64,000 nt of DNA from Chryseobacterium formosum (GCF_026460885.1 NZ_JAOVZW010000021.1:118467-182466); one strand, 5' to 3'. Shown: positions 9,701-18,342, counted from the first letter of the stretch. Notes: generated from the letters alone by a model not told the origin. A program made the numbers and translations.

Positions 9701-10141
9701 CTGGTTTTTTCACAGTTTGTTTCAATGCTTGATTTGATAAAAGAAGAACTTCAAAAAAGAAATATCCCGTTCGAATATCTTACCGGACAGACAAAAAACA
9801 GAGCCGCAAAAGTCAATCAATTTCAGGAAAATGACCAAGTTCGTGTGTTTTTAATCAGTTTAAAAGCCGGCGGAACTGGATTGAATTTAACCGAAGCCGA
9901 TTACGTCTATCTCGTAGACCCGTGGTGGAATCCTGCCGTTGAAAATCAGGCCATCGACCGCTGTTACCGCATCGGACAAAAGAAAAACGTCATTGCCGTA
10001 CGGTTGATTTGTCCCAACACGGTTGAAGAAAAAATTATGAAACTTCAGCAATCAAAAAAAGAGTTGGCGAATGATTTGATTACCACAGACAATTCGGTTT
10101 TCAAAAAGTTATCGAAGCAGGATTTGATGGAGATGTTGTAA
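6791..10141 (+). CDS. SNF2/RapA-type DEAD-like helicase with SWIM zinc finger
   Basis: A 1,116-residue Swi2/Snf2 ATPase that would translocate on duplex DNA to remodel protein-DNA complexes. A SWIM-type zinc motif, CPCDTPKTKMCSH (CxCxnCxH), is near residues 78-90. The helicase core fills the last 450 residues: motif I DDMGLGKT (about 684-691), motif Ia VVPTSLLFNW, motif II DESQ (about 780), motif III LTGTPIEN, and in the second RecA lobe FSQF, GGTGLNLTEAD and DRCYRIGQ. This domain order matches bacterial SNF2 proteins of flavobacteria. It appears monocistronic. Its biological target cannot be read from sequence. Confidence 0.92.
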   Translation: MQELRNQYIFENINFSGFSIFDIQKHCSERIDIEKENLKDIQPYFIEINSGVFYKPLSNIDFPSVAVNFIGSSLILECPCDTPKTKMCSHQAQVLYTIIERPDLRVFFDEMLRRKKLQDFAKDYGLENEPNLDEYFQPEHVHNSLRIEPKIKELIKLNSDELQQKLLPKKNNQFHEIKIQNPSKKMFLVIKKHKYYDRFGIELFEAETTQFGKIKNPIMAINPSNLIWKAETIDEAKFYTAVLTFENHQTEEKDDADLEALKMVVKNPLQLPTFYHDKDISENISTKSIVSVDLKSLNADIELSVFKKEPFFEITGGLWLNDVLQPFRNIKIQFNYFLFQDKTLHLVTNLDMLRVLGFFKSNREILLVHSSKFEEFKQNILTNLEKQIKISYAYIQPATQKQLAEKSFDEKVEKIIYLADQNEYISITPVMKYGNVEIPVFSRKQIFDTDRNGNVFQVERDDQEEIKLTAMIMQQHSEFAEQIEQYEYFYLHKDKFLDENWFLEAFEKWRNEGIVILGFNELKKNKLNANKAVVSIAVVSGINWFNTEIDVKFGKQKASLKQLHKSIRNKSKFVQLDDGTNGILPEEWMKKLNHYFDSGEIYDELLRLPKSNFSEIKNLFDENVLSKEVSEEIETYNKALSENQHIPETEVPAELNATLRDYQKQGLDWLNYLDDFNFGSCLADDMGLGKTLQIIAFILSQNKKHPQNTNLVVVPTSLLFNWQAEVEKFAPSIKILTHYGANRIKNTLHFAGHEIVLTTYGMLLSDIRFLKEFNFNYVFLDESQAIKNPNSERYRAARLLTSRNKVVLTGTPIENNTFDIYGQLSFAIPGLLGSKQYFRDIYSIPIDKFENTKRATDLQQKIKPFILRRTKKQVAKELPDKTEMVIYCEMGEEQRRIYNAYEKELREYISAKDEHEIAKNSMHVLTGLTKLRQICDSPALLKDEEQFGDSSAKIEVLMEQIENKSSQHKILVFSQFVSMLDLIKEELQKRNIPFEYLTGQTKNRAAKVNQFQENDQVRVFLISLKAGGTGLNLTEADYVYLVDPWWNPAVENQAIDRCYRIGQKKNVIAVRLICPNTVEEKIMKLQQSKKELANDLITTDNSVFKKLSKQDLMEML

Positions 10142-10156
10142 GAATTTATTTTTTAT

Positions 10157-10272
10157 GGCAGCTTTTCCGCCTTCCGTTCCCGCTTTTTTGCAAATTTCCC
10201 AAAGCTTTCCCACTGCTGAAATTTGCAAAAAGAGCTCCACTCAAGTCGGGCTGCGAGATTCGGTTTCATAAG
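10157..10272. repeat. Palindromic intergenic element, second type
   Basis: The core stem pairs 10182-10198 with 10218-10235 around GCAAATTTC/GAAATTTGC. The flanks read TTCCGCCTTCCGTTCCCGC on the left and AGCTCCACTCAAGTCGGGCTG on either side of the stem on the right. I recall this pattern (CCTTCCGTTCCCGC ... AGCTCCACTCAAGTCGGGGC) as a common Chryseobacterium intergenic element. It follows the SNF2 stop codon and may end its transcript. No gene overlaps. Confidence 0.6.
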
Positions 10273-10333
10273 ATATTCTCTCTATTATAATTGTTTTATT
10301 CCACAATCACTTTAAACAAACTGTAAATACCCC

Positions 10334-10373
10334 AATCTGTAAAAATGGTAAGCAGAGCAGTAATCTGTATAAC
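10334..10373 (+). promoter_or_regulatory. Shared putative operator, copy 2
   Basis: AATCTGTAAAAATGGTAAG, 8 bases, then GTAATCTGTAT, identical in layout to the copies at 4384 and 25877. A TTTG-type -7 element (GACATTTG, 10395-10402) follows about 22 bases later, as it does at the 25.9-kb copy. Upstream of the aldo/keto reductase gene. Confidence 0.5.
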
Positions 10374-10425
10374 AAAAGCTTTGAGGATTCATCGGACATT
10401 TGTACTGTGAAAAAAGAACATTTTC

Positions 10426-10495
10426 TCTCGCAGATTAAGTTGATTTTGCAGATTCATTAAAATTAAAATCTGCTTCATCTGCAAAATCAGCGAGA
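10426..10495. repeat. Imperfect inverted repeat in aldo/keto reductase leader
   Basis: TCTCGC (10426-10431) and TGATTTTGCAGAT (10441-10453) pair with ATCTGCAAAATCA and GCGAGA (10477-10495), leaving a 9-base bulge on one side. The right arm, a 19-mer, is repeated exactly at 4753-4771 in front of the SDR 3' end, so this is a dispersed intergenic repeat. Confidence 0.6.
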
Positions 10496-10609
10496 TGAAA
10501 AAAAATGACCTTATATAAGCGTTAGCGGCTTTGTGAACCTTAAAAAGTTAGTTAAATAAAAGCTTTGTGAACTTAGTGTTCAAAATTTTCCATCCATAAA
10601 TAGAGATAA

Positions 10610-11608
<999 letters not shown>

Positions 11609-11641
11609 TTGTTCAGTCAATTCAAAAAAAATAGTAGTGTC

Positions 11642-11672
11642 AATCTGCGGAGAAAATGTTTTCCGCAGATTT
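11642..11672 (+). terminator. Terminator of aldo/keto reductase
   Basis: AATCTGCGGA pairs with TCCGCAGATT around a 10-base loop and is followed by TTTT. It lies 33 bases after the stop codon. Confidence 0.7.
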
Positions 11673-11704
11673 TTATTTAAAAGTCAAATAAAATCTAATA
11701 AATT

Positions 11705-12277
11705 ATGAAAAAAGTACTGATAATCGGCGCTTCGGGAAGTTTGGCGCAATCTGTAATCGAAGCTTCCAAAAATTTAGAAAATATAGAACTCACTTTGTTT
11801 TTAAGAAACAAAAACAGAATTTCAATAGAACTTTCAGAAGATTGTAAAATCATTGAAGGCGACGCTTTGGATTTTAATGATATCAAAAAAGCTGTTGCCA
11901 ATCAAGATATTGTTTATGTAAATCTTGAAGGAAATCTCGAATTGATGACCAAAAATATCGTAAAAGCAATGCAGGAAGAAGGCGTGCAAAGAATCATCGC
12001 CATCAGTTCAATCGGAATTTATGAAACGCCACTGAAACCGGTTTTGGTTCCTTACAGAAAATTGGCAGATGTGATTGAAGATTCAGGTTTGGATTACACG
12101 ATTTTAAGACCGGATTGGTTTACCAATGCTGATGAAATCGATTACTCGGTCACAATAAAAGGAACGCCTGAAACGGGTTCTGCAATTTCCAGAAAAAGTA
12201 TTGCAGATTTTGTTTCGAAGCTGATGATTTACCCAAATCTTTATATCAATGAAAACTTAGGAATCAGTAAACCATAA
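11705..12277 (+). CDS. Atypical SDR, NAD(P)H-binding protein
   Basis: A 190-residue Rossmann protein beginning KKVLIIGASGSLAQ, the GxxGxxA variant used by atypical (NmrA/YbjT-like) SDR proteins. Later it has AISSIGIYETP, VPYRKLADVIEDSGLDYTILRP and ISRKSIADFV, all family hallmarks. The usual YxxxK catalytic pair is absent, so it may be a redox sensor or a reductase with another chemistry. It is followed by a strong convergent terminator. Confidence 0.85.
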   Translation: MKKVLIIGASGSLAQSVIEASKNLENIELTLFLRNKNRISIELSEDCKIIEGDALDFNDIKKAVANQDIVYVNLEGNLELMTKNIVKAMQEEGVQRIIAISSIGIYETPLKPVLVPYRKLADVIEDSGLDYTILRPDWFTNADEIDYSVTIKGTPETGSAISRKSIADFVSKLMIYPNLYINENLGISKP

Positions 12278-12280
12278 TAA

Positions 12281-12308
12281 AAGGCTGAAGTTCAAACTTC
12301 AGCCTTGT
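12281..12308. terminator. Bidirectional terminator
   Basis: AAGGCTGAAGTT (12281-12292) pairs perfectly with AACTTCAGCCTT (12295-12306), between convergent genes. Confidence 0.8.
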
Positions 12309-12331
12309 TTCATAAATCATAAATATTCGTT

Positions 12332-12646
12332 TTAAACGATTTTCAAAGATTGAATTAACCCGTCTTCAAATTCGTAATGATAAGTCAATGTAATCGGACT
12401 TCCTGGAAATGTTCCGGAAACTTCAGTTTTTAATGTATGTTCGGTTTCGGAATATTCAAGAGGTTTCATCGTTGCCTGATATTCTTTATTGGCCTTTTCT
12501 ATCCAATTTTCGATTTCTTTTCTTCCGTTGTGCGTTTTTCCTTCGTCAAAAACTACGGCTGTTTCGGTAAAACATTTGGCGTAAGAAACGCTGTCAAAAT
12601 TGTTTTGTGTTTCAATTAATTCGGTAACTACTTTTGGTAAATTCAT
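12332..12646 (-). CDS. NTF2/SnoaL-like small protein
   Basis: A 104-residue protein of the nuclear transport factor 2-like (SnoaL) cone fold. It shows NNFDSVSYAKCFTETAVVFDEGKTHNGRKEIENWIEKA, where the D..G.xxG..xIxxW pattern is typical, and ends with a hydrophobic strand. Such proteins bind or modify small hydrophobic molecules, but no catalytic residue can be named. It lies downstream of an SDR on the same strand across a 111-base gap that contains a small inverted repeat. Confidence 0.8.
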   Translation of the reverse strand: MNLPKVVTELIETQNNFDSVSYAKCFTETAVVFDEGKTHNGRKEIENWIEKANKEYQATMKPLEYSETEHTLKTEVSGTFPGSPITLTYHYEFEDGLIQSLKIV

Positions 12647-12667
12647 ATTTTTTGATTTTTATTTTTT

Positions 12668-12748
12668 GCCACGAATGCACATATTTTTTAGTTTTTCGAA
12701 TAAAATTTCTTCAAAATAGAATACGATTTTTATTTGTGCATTAGTGGC
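12668..12748. repeat. Imperfect inverted repeat
   Basis: GCCACGAATGCACA (12668-12681) and TGTGCATTAGTGGC (12735-12748) pair with one mismatch. This fills the gap between the SDR and the NTF2-like gene. Short GCCACnAATGCAC repeats of this kind are, from memory, frequent between genes in this group of bacteria. Confidence 0.5.
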
Positions 12749-12757
12749 GATTTTATT

Positions 12758-13549
12758 TTAAATGGTAGGAACTGTTCCTCCATCAATTATATATTCTGTA
12801 CCTGTCAGATAATTGGCTCTTGGCGAAACTAGAAAACCAACCAATTCTGCTACATCTTCCGGTTCAGCAGGTCTGCCATTTGGTATTCCGCCCAATGCAT
12901 TCATAACACTTTGCTGTGCTTCTTCTACAGTACTATTTGCATTTCTCGCAATCTCATCCAAAAAGGCTTTCGAAGCTGTTGTATTAATCCATCCTGGCGA
13001 AACAGTCAGCACGCGAACACCTTTAGGCGAAACTTCATTAGATAAGCTTTTACTATAGTTTCTCAAACCTGCTTTTGCAGATGCATACGGCAAAGTAGAG
13101 TCATACAAAGGCAGTTTACCCTGAATGGAAGCAATGTGAATAATTACACCATTTTTTCGTTCAATCATTTGTGGTAAAAATCCTCTGTCTAATCTTACAG
13201 GTGCAAGCAAATTAGCTTGTAAAGTCGATTCCCAATCTTCATCAGACAATACACTAAAACCACCTGCAGGTGTTGACGAAGAACCAAGATTATTCACAAG
13301 AATATCCAACCTCCCATAAGTCGATAACACTTCGTCGATTACTTTTTGCGTTCCTTCTGCTTTACTTAAATCTGCCGAAATGAAATGTAGTTTTTCGTTG
13401 GTTGCTTCTGGCGTATTTCTCGCAGTAATAATTACGGTTGCACCAGCTTGTGAAAGTCTTTCTGCAATTGCTTTTCCGGTTCCTTTTGTTCCGCCAGTTA
13501 CTAAGGCAATTTTGCCAGATAATTCGTTATTGAAATTAAATTGTTCCAT
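12758..13549 (-). CDS. SDR family oxidoreductase
   Basis: A 263-residue classical SDR. Cofactor loop TGGTKGTG at residues 18-25, NNLG at 86-89 (the usual Ala of NNAG is replaced by Leu), Ser141, and Tyr155/Lys159 in YASAK. The C-terminus YIIDGGTVPTI is typical. It is divergent from the HxlR regulator at 13678; the 128-base gap holds a dyad, so this enzyme is likely repressed or induced through that regulator. Confidence 0.9.
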   Translation of the reverse strand: MEQFNFNNELSGKIALVTGGTKGTGKAIAERLSQAGATVIITARNTPEATNEKLHFISADLSKAEGTQKVIDEVLSTYGRLDILVNNLGSSSTPAGGFSVLSDEDWESTLQANLLAPVRLDRGFLPQMIERKNGVIIHIASIQGKLPLYDSTLPYASAKAGLRNYSKSLSNEVSPKGVRVLTVSPGWINTTASKAFLDEIARNANSTVEEAQQSVMNALGGIPNGRPAEPEDVAELVGFLVSPRANYLTGTEYIIDGGTVPTI

Positions 13550-13620
13550 TTTTAATAATTATTTATAGGACAAAATTGGAACATAAAAACAGTTTAGACA
13601 AGTACGGAATTACGATTCAG

Positions 13621-13643
13621 ATAGGGATAAATTTTTCCCCTAT
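13621..13643. promoter_or_regulatory. Dyad between SDR and hxlR genes
   Basis: ATAGGG (13621-13626) and CCCTAT (13638-13643) form an 11-base-spaced inverted repeat just upstream of the hxlR -7 element TACATTTG (13666-13673). A candidate operator for divergent control; also flanked by ATTGTACAAT, a perfect 10-bp palindrome (13642-13651). Confidence 0.4.
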
Positions 13644-13677
13644 TGTACAATTTGGAACATAGGTTTACATTTGTCTT

Positions 13678-14046
13678 ATGTATGAAAGAAAAATTTTACC
13701 GAACCTGAACTGCGGATTAGATTTGATTGGCGAAGTGCTTTATGGCAAATGGAAAATCCGTTTGTTATGGTTTATCAACCAAGGACATCAACGGCCAAGT
13801 GAACTTCAGCGAAAAATTCCCGATGCGACAAGACGTGTTTTAAATATTCAATTAAAAGAATTGGAAGACCACGAACTGATTACAAAGAAAATTTATCCTG
13901 TCGTACCACCAAAAGTGGAGTACAGTTTAACTGAATTTGGAGAAACCTTAATTCCCGTAATTTCTACGTTGGGAAATTGGGGCGACAAAAATGAGGAACG
14001 TCTAAGGTCGGTTATTTTAAAGCGTTTGAATTCTGAAAATCAATAA
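13678..14046 (+). CDS. HxlR family transcriptional regulator
   Basis: A 122-residue winged-helix regulator: CGLDLIGEVLYGKWKIRLLWFI (conserved cysteine at the N-terminus, residue 12), then RPSELQRKIPDATRRVLNIQLKELE and the wing VEYSLTEFGETLIPVI. Several HxlR proteins sense electrophiles or redox state through an N-terminal cysteine, and this one retains it. The -7 element TACATTTG ends only 4 bases before the ATG, so the mRNA is probably leaderless or nearly so. It is divergent from an SDR. Confidence 0.9.
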   Translation: MYERKILPNLNCGLDLIGEVLYGKWKIRLLWFINQGHQRPSELQRKIPDATRRVLNIQLKELEDHELITKKIYPVVPPKVEYSLTEFGETLIPVISTLGNWGDKNEERLRSVILKRLNSENQ

Positions 14047-14131
14047 TTTGATTCTTAAAAGAAAGAAAAGGTTTAACCAAATTTGTATTTGAATTAAAAA
14101 TTGAGAAATTAGTCAAAGAAAAACGTTTTTA

Positions 14132-14139
14132 TATATTTG
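14132..14139 (+). promoter_or_regulatory. -7 promoter element of araC gene
   Basis: TATATTTG, an exact TAnnTTTG match, ends 5 bases before the ATG at 14145. Confidence 0.5.
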
Positions 14140-14144
14140 TTTCA

Positions 14145-15020
14145 ATGAAAATTTTCAAAGACTTCACTTCTTACAACGAATACATCGGTACAACAAAACC
14201 GCTGGATAATGACATCGATGTTGGTTATTACGACCCGCCAAATATGTTGTTGAAGTCAGAACCGATTGCGGTAGATTTTTACAGAATTTCTTTTAAAATT
14301 AATCTTAAAAATAAAAATACGCCAGACAAAAAACCAATTACGGCTGTGTTTTTCAACAGTCCGGAAATGATTGTCAATGAAGGTTGGGACGTAGAACCGA
14401 CTTACACCGGAATGTACCTTCAGCTTTCAAAAAAAGTGATTGAAGAAAACAGATTTCTCTTCAAAACTTATCTGGATTACGGACAGCACGAAGCTTTGTA
14501 TTTGACTAATGAAGAAGTGGCGGAGATTTCTGCGGTTTTTCAATTAATGCTGAAATATTACGAAAGTGAAAAACAACATTTTGGAGTGTTGCTTTCTTAC
14601 GTTAATGTGGTGGTTTCTTTGGTAGAAGCGTTTTACAAAAGACAATTTTCTACCGACCCGAAACAGTACAATAGAGTAGTCACAGATTTTCAGCAAAGTT
14701 TGATTGAATATTATCATCAGCCTGTAAAGCAACTTCCAAATGTGCAGTATTTCGCAGATAAATTGGGATTGACAGCCAATTATTTAGGCGATATTATCAA
14801 ACATTTTACTCAAAAATCTGCATTAGAAAACATTCACGAATTTGTCATTAAAAAAGCCAAGGAATTATTAAAGCAAAACATAGAAATGAACACGACTGAA
14901 ATTGCTTACGAACTAGGCTTTGAGTATCCCAATTACTTTTCAAAGTTCTTCAAAAAGCAAGTTGGCTTGAGTCCTAAAGAATATCGATTGCAAATAAAAA
15001 AGGAAATTCAAAATATGTAA
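14145..15020 (+). CDS. AraC family transcriptional regulator
   Basis: A 291-residue AraC protein. The N-terminal half is a cupin-like sensor; the C-terminal half has YFADKLGLTANYLGDIIKH and TTEIAYELGFEYPNYFSKFFKKQVGLSPKEYR. It lies directly upstream of the two MdaB-like reductase genes, which makes it their most likely regulator. A TAnnTTTG element ends 5 bases before the start codon. Confidence 0.9.
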   Translation: MKIFKDFTSYNEYIGTTKPLDNDIDVGYYDPPNMLLKSEPIAVDFYRISFKINLKNKNTPDKKPITAVFFNSPEMIVNEGWDVEPTYTGMYLQLSKKVIEENRFLFKTYLDYGQHEALYLTNEEVAEISAVFQLMLKYYESEKQHFGVLLSYVNVVVSLVEAFYKRQFSTDPKQYNRVVTDFQQSLIEYYHQPVKQLPNVQYFADKLGLTANYLGDIIKHFTQKSALENIHEFVIKKAKELLKQNIEMNTTEIAYELGFEYPNYFSKFFKKQVGLSPKEYRLQIKKEIQNM

Positions 15021-15021
15021 A

Positions 15022-15050
15022 CAGCGTCTTCGAAAGAAGGCGTTTTTTGT
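15022..15050 (+). terminator. Terminator after araC gene
   Basis: GCGTCTTC and GAAGGCG form a stem around a short loop, followed by TTTTTTG. It shows that the open frame extending upstream of 15143 is not part of the next gene. Confidence 0.7.
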
Positions 15051-15142
15051 TATCCGTAATTTGTTTCTTTTTTATTGGTAATCTGTCTCCGTCGGTTTTT
15101 TCAATCGCTTTTACTTTTGTATTGTCATTAAATATTAAATCA

Positions 15143-15838
15143 ATGAAAGCAAAAAGTATCATTACTCTATTTCTAATTTTAATTTCATTAGGAATAAAAT
15201 TAAACGCTCAAAAAACTTCTTCAAAAGAAATTCCCAAACAGAAAACTGTTTTGTTGATAAACACCCATTTGACTTATGTCGGTTGGTCTGAAGGTAAATT
15301 GAACGCTTCATTTTATAATAAAGCCAAAGAATTTTTTATTACTAAAAACTATCAAGTTCTGGAAACAAAAGTGGAAAATGGTTACAATCCCGACGAAGAA
15401 GTCGAAAAGCATTTGCAAGCAGATATTGTGATTTTGCAAACGCCAGTCAATTGGGAAAATACACCTTGGATTTATAAAAAATATGTGGATGAAGTTTTTA
15501 ACAGCGCCTTAAAAAGCAAAAAATTCCTTTCCGGAGACGGACGTTCGGCAGAAGAAGGTTCAAAACAATACGGAATGGGCGGAAAAATGCAGGGCAAAAA
15601 GTTTATGATTTGCGCAACTTGGAACGCGCCGGAAAAAAGTTTTAACGATAAAAATCAATATTTGTTTAAAGGAAAAAGTGCCGATGATGCTTTGTTTAAT
15701 GTAGGCGCCAATTATTTGTTTACGGGTTTTGAAGTCGTTGCCGGATATTACTGCTACGATGTTTATCACAACAAACATATCAAAGAAGATTTGGAAAATT
15801 ATCCAAAATATTTACAGAAAGTATTTAAAATGAAATAA
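15143..15838 (+). CDS. Exported MdaB-like NAD(P)H oxidoreductase
   Basis: A 231-residue flavodoxin-fold NAD(P)H (quinone) oxidoreductase of the MdaB family. The enzyme part begins KTVLLINTHLTYVGWSEGKLN and contains the family block TPVNWENTPWIYKKYVDEVF and YGMGGKMQGKKFMICATWNAP. I chose the ATG at 15143 because the frame upstream runs through a terminator. The N-terminus is then a clean signal peptide (KAKS, hydrophobic core, LNAQ). Family members are normally cytosolic, so export is unusual. About 58% of residues appear shared with the next gene, a tandem duplicate lacking the signal. Confidence 0.85.
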   Translation: MKAKSIITLFLILISLGIKLNAQKTSSKEIPKQKTVLLINTHLTYVGWSEGKLNASFYNKAKEFFITKNYQVLETKVENGYNPDEEVEKHLQADIVILQTPVNWENTPWIYKKYVDEVFNSALKSKKFLSGDGRSAEEGSKQYGMGGKMQGKKFMICATWNAPEKSFNDKNQYLFKGKSADDALFNVGANYLFTGFEVVAGYYCYDVYHNKHIKEDLENYPKYLQKVFKMK

Positions 15839-15859
15839 AAATATTCAATAGAAATTACA

Positions 15860-16465
15860 ATGAATTCAACTAAAAAAGTACTCTTAATTAATACCCATTT
15901 AAACTATCCCAATTGGTCGGAAGGCCTTCTGAATGATGCTTTCAACCAAAAAGCCAAAGCATTTTTTCTGAAAAAAGGTTTTGAAGTTTTAGAAACAAAA
16001 GTAGAAGACGGTTACACTGCCGATGAAGAAGTTGAAAAACATATCGAAGCAGAGATTATCATTTTGCAAACGCCCATCAATTGGTTTGGCGCACCTTGGA
16101 TTTATAAAAAATATGTAGACGAGGTTTTCAATAGTGGATTGCAAAGCGCAAAATTTCTTTCCGGTGATGGCAGAACAAGAGAAGATGTAACCAGACAATA
16201 TGGAACGGGCGGAAAAATGCAAGGCAAAAAATTTATGGTTTGTGCTACTTGGAACGCACCAAAAGCTAGTTTCGATGACTCAAATCAGGTTTTATTTGAA
16301 GGAAGAGGTACTGCAGATGTTCTCATTCAAATTACCAGCAATTACCGTTTTTGCGGTGCAGAAATCGTTGCTGATTATAATTGTTTTGACATTTTTAAAG
16401 ACGGAGATATTGCCGGAGATTTAGAAAATTATCCGAAACATTTGGAAGAGGTTTTTGGAGTTTAA
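15860..16465 (+). CDS. MdaB-like NAD(P)H oxidoreductase, cytosolic
   Basis: A 201-residue paralog of the preceding protein without a signal peptide. It has KVLLINTHLNYPNWSEGLLN, TPINWFGAPWIYKKYVDEVF, YGTGGKMQGKKFMVCATWNAP and DLENYPKHLEEVF. MdaB-type enzymes reduce quinones by two electrons with FAD, avoiding semiquinone radicals. It lies 21 bases downstream of its paralog and the pair probably forms one transcript ending at the terminator at 16501. Confidence 0.88.
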   Translation: MNSTKKVLLINTHLNYPNWSEGLLNDAFNQKAKAFFLKKGFEVLETKVEDGYTADEEVEKHIEAEIIILQTPINWFGAPWIYKKYVDEVFNSGLQSAKFLSGDGRTREDVTRQYGTGGKMQGKKFMVCATWNAPKASFDDSNQVLFEGRGTADVLIQITSNYRFCGAEIVADYNCFDIFKDGDIAGDLENYPKHLEEVFGV

Positions 16466-16500
16466 AAGTGATTTAAATTTAGAAATCAATAAACCTGACG

Positions 16501-16527
16501 AAAAGACCTTTCAAATCGAAAGGTCTT
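16501..16527. terminator. Bidirectional terminator
   Basis: AAAAGACCTTTC pairs with GAAAGGTCTTTTT around a 5-base loop, between convergent genes. Confidence 0.85.
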
Positions 16528-16533
16528 TTTTAT

Positions 16534-17418
16534 TTAAACTGATTTTACTTTTCTAAGTTTTGAAAATTTAATTTCAGAAATTAAAGTCGCAATCAAAATT
16601 AAACTTCCGCCGATTAATAAACGCCAAGTCAGATTTTCATTGAGAATAAAAAACGAAGCAATGGAAGCAAAAACGGGTTCGAAAAGATAAATAATCGCCA
16701 CTTTTTCTGCGCTGATGTATTTCTGCGCAATGTTTGAAACCGAATACATATAAGCTGTTGAAAGTAACGAACAAAACAAAACGCCAATCCAAAAATTGTT
16801 ATTTTCCGGAAACCAATTTGCAGAACTATCAAACAAAGATATCAAAAACATCAAGATTGCCGAAGTTGTAAACATCGGAACCAAAGTCTGAATAATACTG
16901 TTTTTCCCTGCAAAATGCTCAACTTTTATCAGGTAATAAGAAAATCCAACCGTTCCGATTAAGATATACACATCGCCGATACTGATTGAGAAATTCTTTG
17001 TAAGTGAGATTATTCCCAAACCGAGCAGAGCTAACGTTGCTGAAAACCAAATCTTCGGTTCAATAACGCTTTTGTAGAAAACAATTTTTAAAATCGGAAT
17101 GATGACAACGCACATTCCTGCAACGAAAGCACATTGCGAAGCAGACGTATGTTTCACAATTCCCAAAGTCTGAAAATGAATTCCAAAAGTTAACGGAATT
17201 GCCAATCCGATTCCAGCTTTTATGGATTTTAGATTGATGTTTTTCAGTTGTTTATGGAAAATTAAACCTATCAAAATTGACGCAAAAAAGAATCTGTAAA
17301 ACAAAAATGTCGATTGTGAAATGTTCCCGATGGACATTTTGGTAACAGGAAACGAAATTCCCCAAAATGCTGTTCCGAGAATCAACAAAAAGAGATAAAA
17401 ATTTTTCTTTTCCATCAT
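16534..17418 (-). CDS. DMT superfamily EamA-type transporter
   Basis: A 294-residue inner-membrane protein with about ten hydrophobic segments arranged as two EamA repeats (the second around residues 145-285). It starts FYLFLLILGTAFWGISFPVTK, the usual repeat-1 opening with the W-G-xxF pattern, and repeat 2 shows LLSTAYMYSVSNIAQKYISA. A metabolite or drug exporter with unknown substrate. It is divergent from the LysR gene at 17485, which probably controls it. Confidence 0.88.
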   Translation of the reverse strand: MMEKKNFYLFLLILGTAFWGISFPVTKMSIGNISQSTFLFYRFFFASILIGLIFHKQLKNINLKSIKAGIGLAIPLTFGIHFQTLGIVKHTSASQCAFVAGMCVVIIPILKIVFYKSVIEPKIWFSATLALLGLGIISLTKNFSISIGDVYILIGTVGFSYYLIKVEHFAGKNSIIQTLVPMFTTSAILMFLISLFDSSANWFPENNNFWIGVLFCSLLSTAYMYSVSNIAQKYISAEKVAIIYLFEPVFASIASFFILNENLTWRLLIGGSLILIATLISEIKFSKLRKVKSV

Positions 17419-17423
17419 TTTAT

Positions 17424-17486
17424 GAATTAATTTTTAATTCGATTTAATTATTAAATTTGAATAACTAATGATTAATTTGCATTAAT
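17424..17486. promoter_or_regulatory. LysR-type operator region between divergent genes
   Basis: GAATTAA-ttt-TTAATTC (17424-17440) is a perfect 7-bp inverted repeat, and ATTAAT-ttgc-ATTAAT (17471-17486) is a second dyad reaching into the LysR start codon. Both fit the T-n11-A dyads that LysR proteins bind in shared divergent promoters. Confidence 0.5.
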
Positions 17487-18342
17487 GGATATTCAGCAAC
17501 TCAAATATTTTCTGGCTTTGGCAAAAGAGCTTCATTTCTGGAACACTTCTGCGAAAATGAACATCACACAATCTGCTCTCAGCCGGCAGATTCAGTCTTT
17601 GGAGAATGAATTGGGCGTTCAGTTATTTTATCGTGACAAACGAAATGTAAAACTCACGCCTGCTGGAAAATTCTTGCAGGAAAAATGGGGACAAGAGCTC
17701 AATCAGATAGATTCTTTTCATCAGCTTGCCCGACAAATCCATCTCGGCGAATCAGGAACGATAAGAATTGCACATCCAGATTCTATCTCGTCTTCGGTTT
17801 TGCCTGAATTTGTGAAAAAAGTTTCTTCGGCCTTTCCCAATCTCAATCTTGAATTGTTTCAACTGACGAACGAAGCGCAGGAAGATTATCTTAAAAATTA
17901 CAAAATAGATTTGGCTTTTTCCCGTGATGTGAACACCTCTTCCACGATTAACGAGAAAAAATTAGGATACGAAAATCTTTCATTTGTGGTTCCCGAAAAT
18001 CATCATTTCAAATCGTTGTCAGACATTTCGGAAGAGACTTTGAAGGACCAAAAATTCCTTTTGACGACCGGAGATTACAGCAGTAGTTACAATTTGCTCG
18101 TTCAGGAAGTCATTCATTCTTACAATATTAAGCTTGATTCTTATATCCGATGCGAGTTTGGTTCTACGATTATTTCCTTGATTAGAAATGGGTTGGGAAT
18201 TTCCATTTTGCCACATTCTTATCAGCTTCATCAGAACGCCGGAATCCGTTTTATTCCGCTTCCTTTCGTGACCGATTTGTACATCCAATGGCGAAAAGAT
18301 GACCCAAATCCGATTCTCAAAAATATTCTGGAATTAGTTTAA
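17485..18342 (+). CDS. LysR family transcriptional regulator
   Basis: A 285-residue LTTR. The N-terminal winged helix reads DIQQLKYFLALAKELHFWNTSAKMNITQSALSRQIQSLENELG; the rest is a periplasmic-binding-protein-like effector domain (GTIRIAHPDSIS..., FVVPENH, LIRNGLGISILP). Divergent to the EamA transporter, with two dyads in the gap. The stop overlaps the end of the convergent GNAT gene by 9 bases. Confidence 0.9.
   Translation: MDIQQLKYFLALAKELHFWNTSAKMNITQSALSRQIQSLENELGVQLFYRDKRNVKLTPAGKFLQEKWGQELNQIDSFHQLARQIHLGESGTIRIAHPDSISSSVLPEFVKKVSSAFPNLNLELFQLTNEAQEDYLKNYKIDLAFSRDVNTSSTINEKKLGYENLSFVVPENHHFKSLSDISEETLKDQKFLLTTGDYSSSYNLLVQEVIHSYNIKLDSYIRCEFGSTIISLIRNGLGISILPHSYQLHQNAGIRFIPLPFVTDLYIQWRKDDPNPILKNILELV

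Noticed and set aside
15047..15142. N-terminal extension of the exported MdaB-like protein
   Set aside because: It would begin inside a rho-independent terminator and the Met codon at 15143 gives a clean signal peptide.
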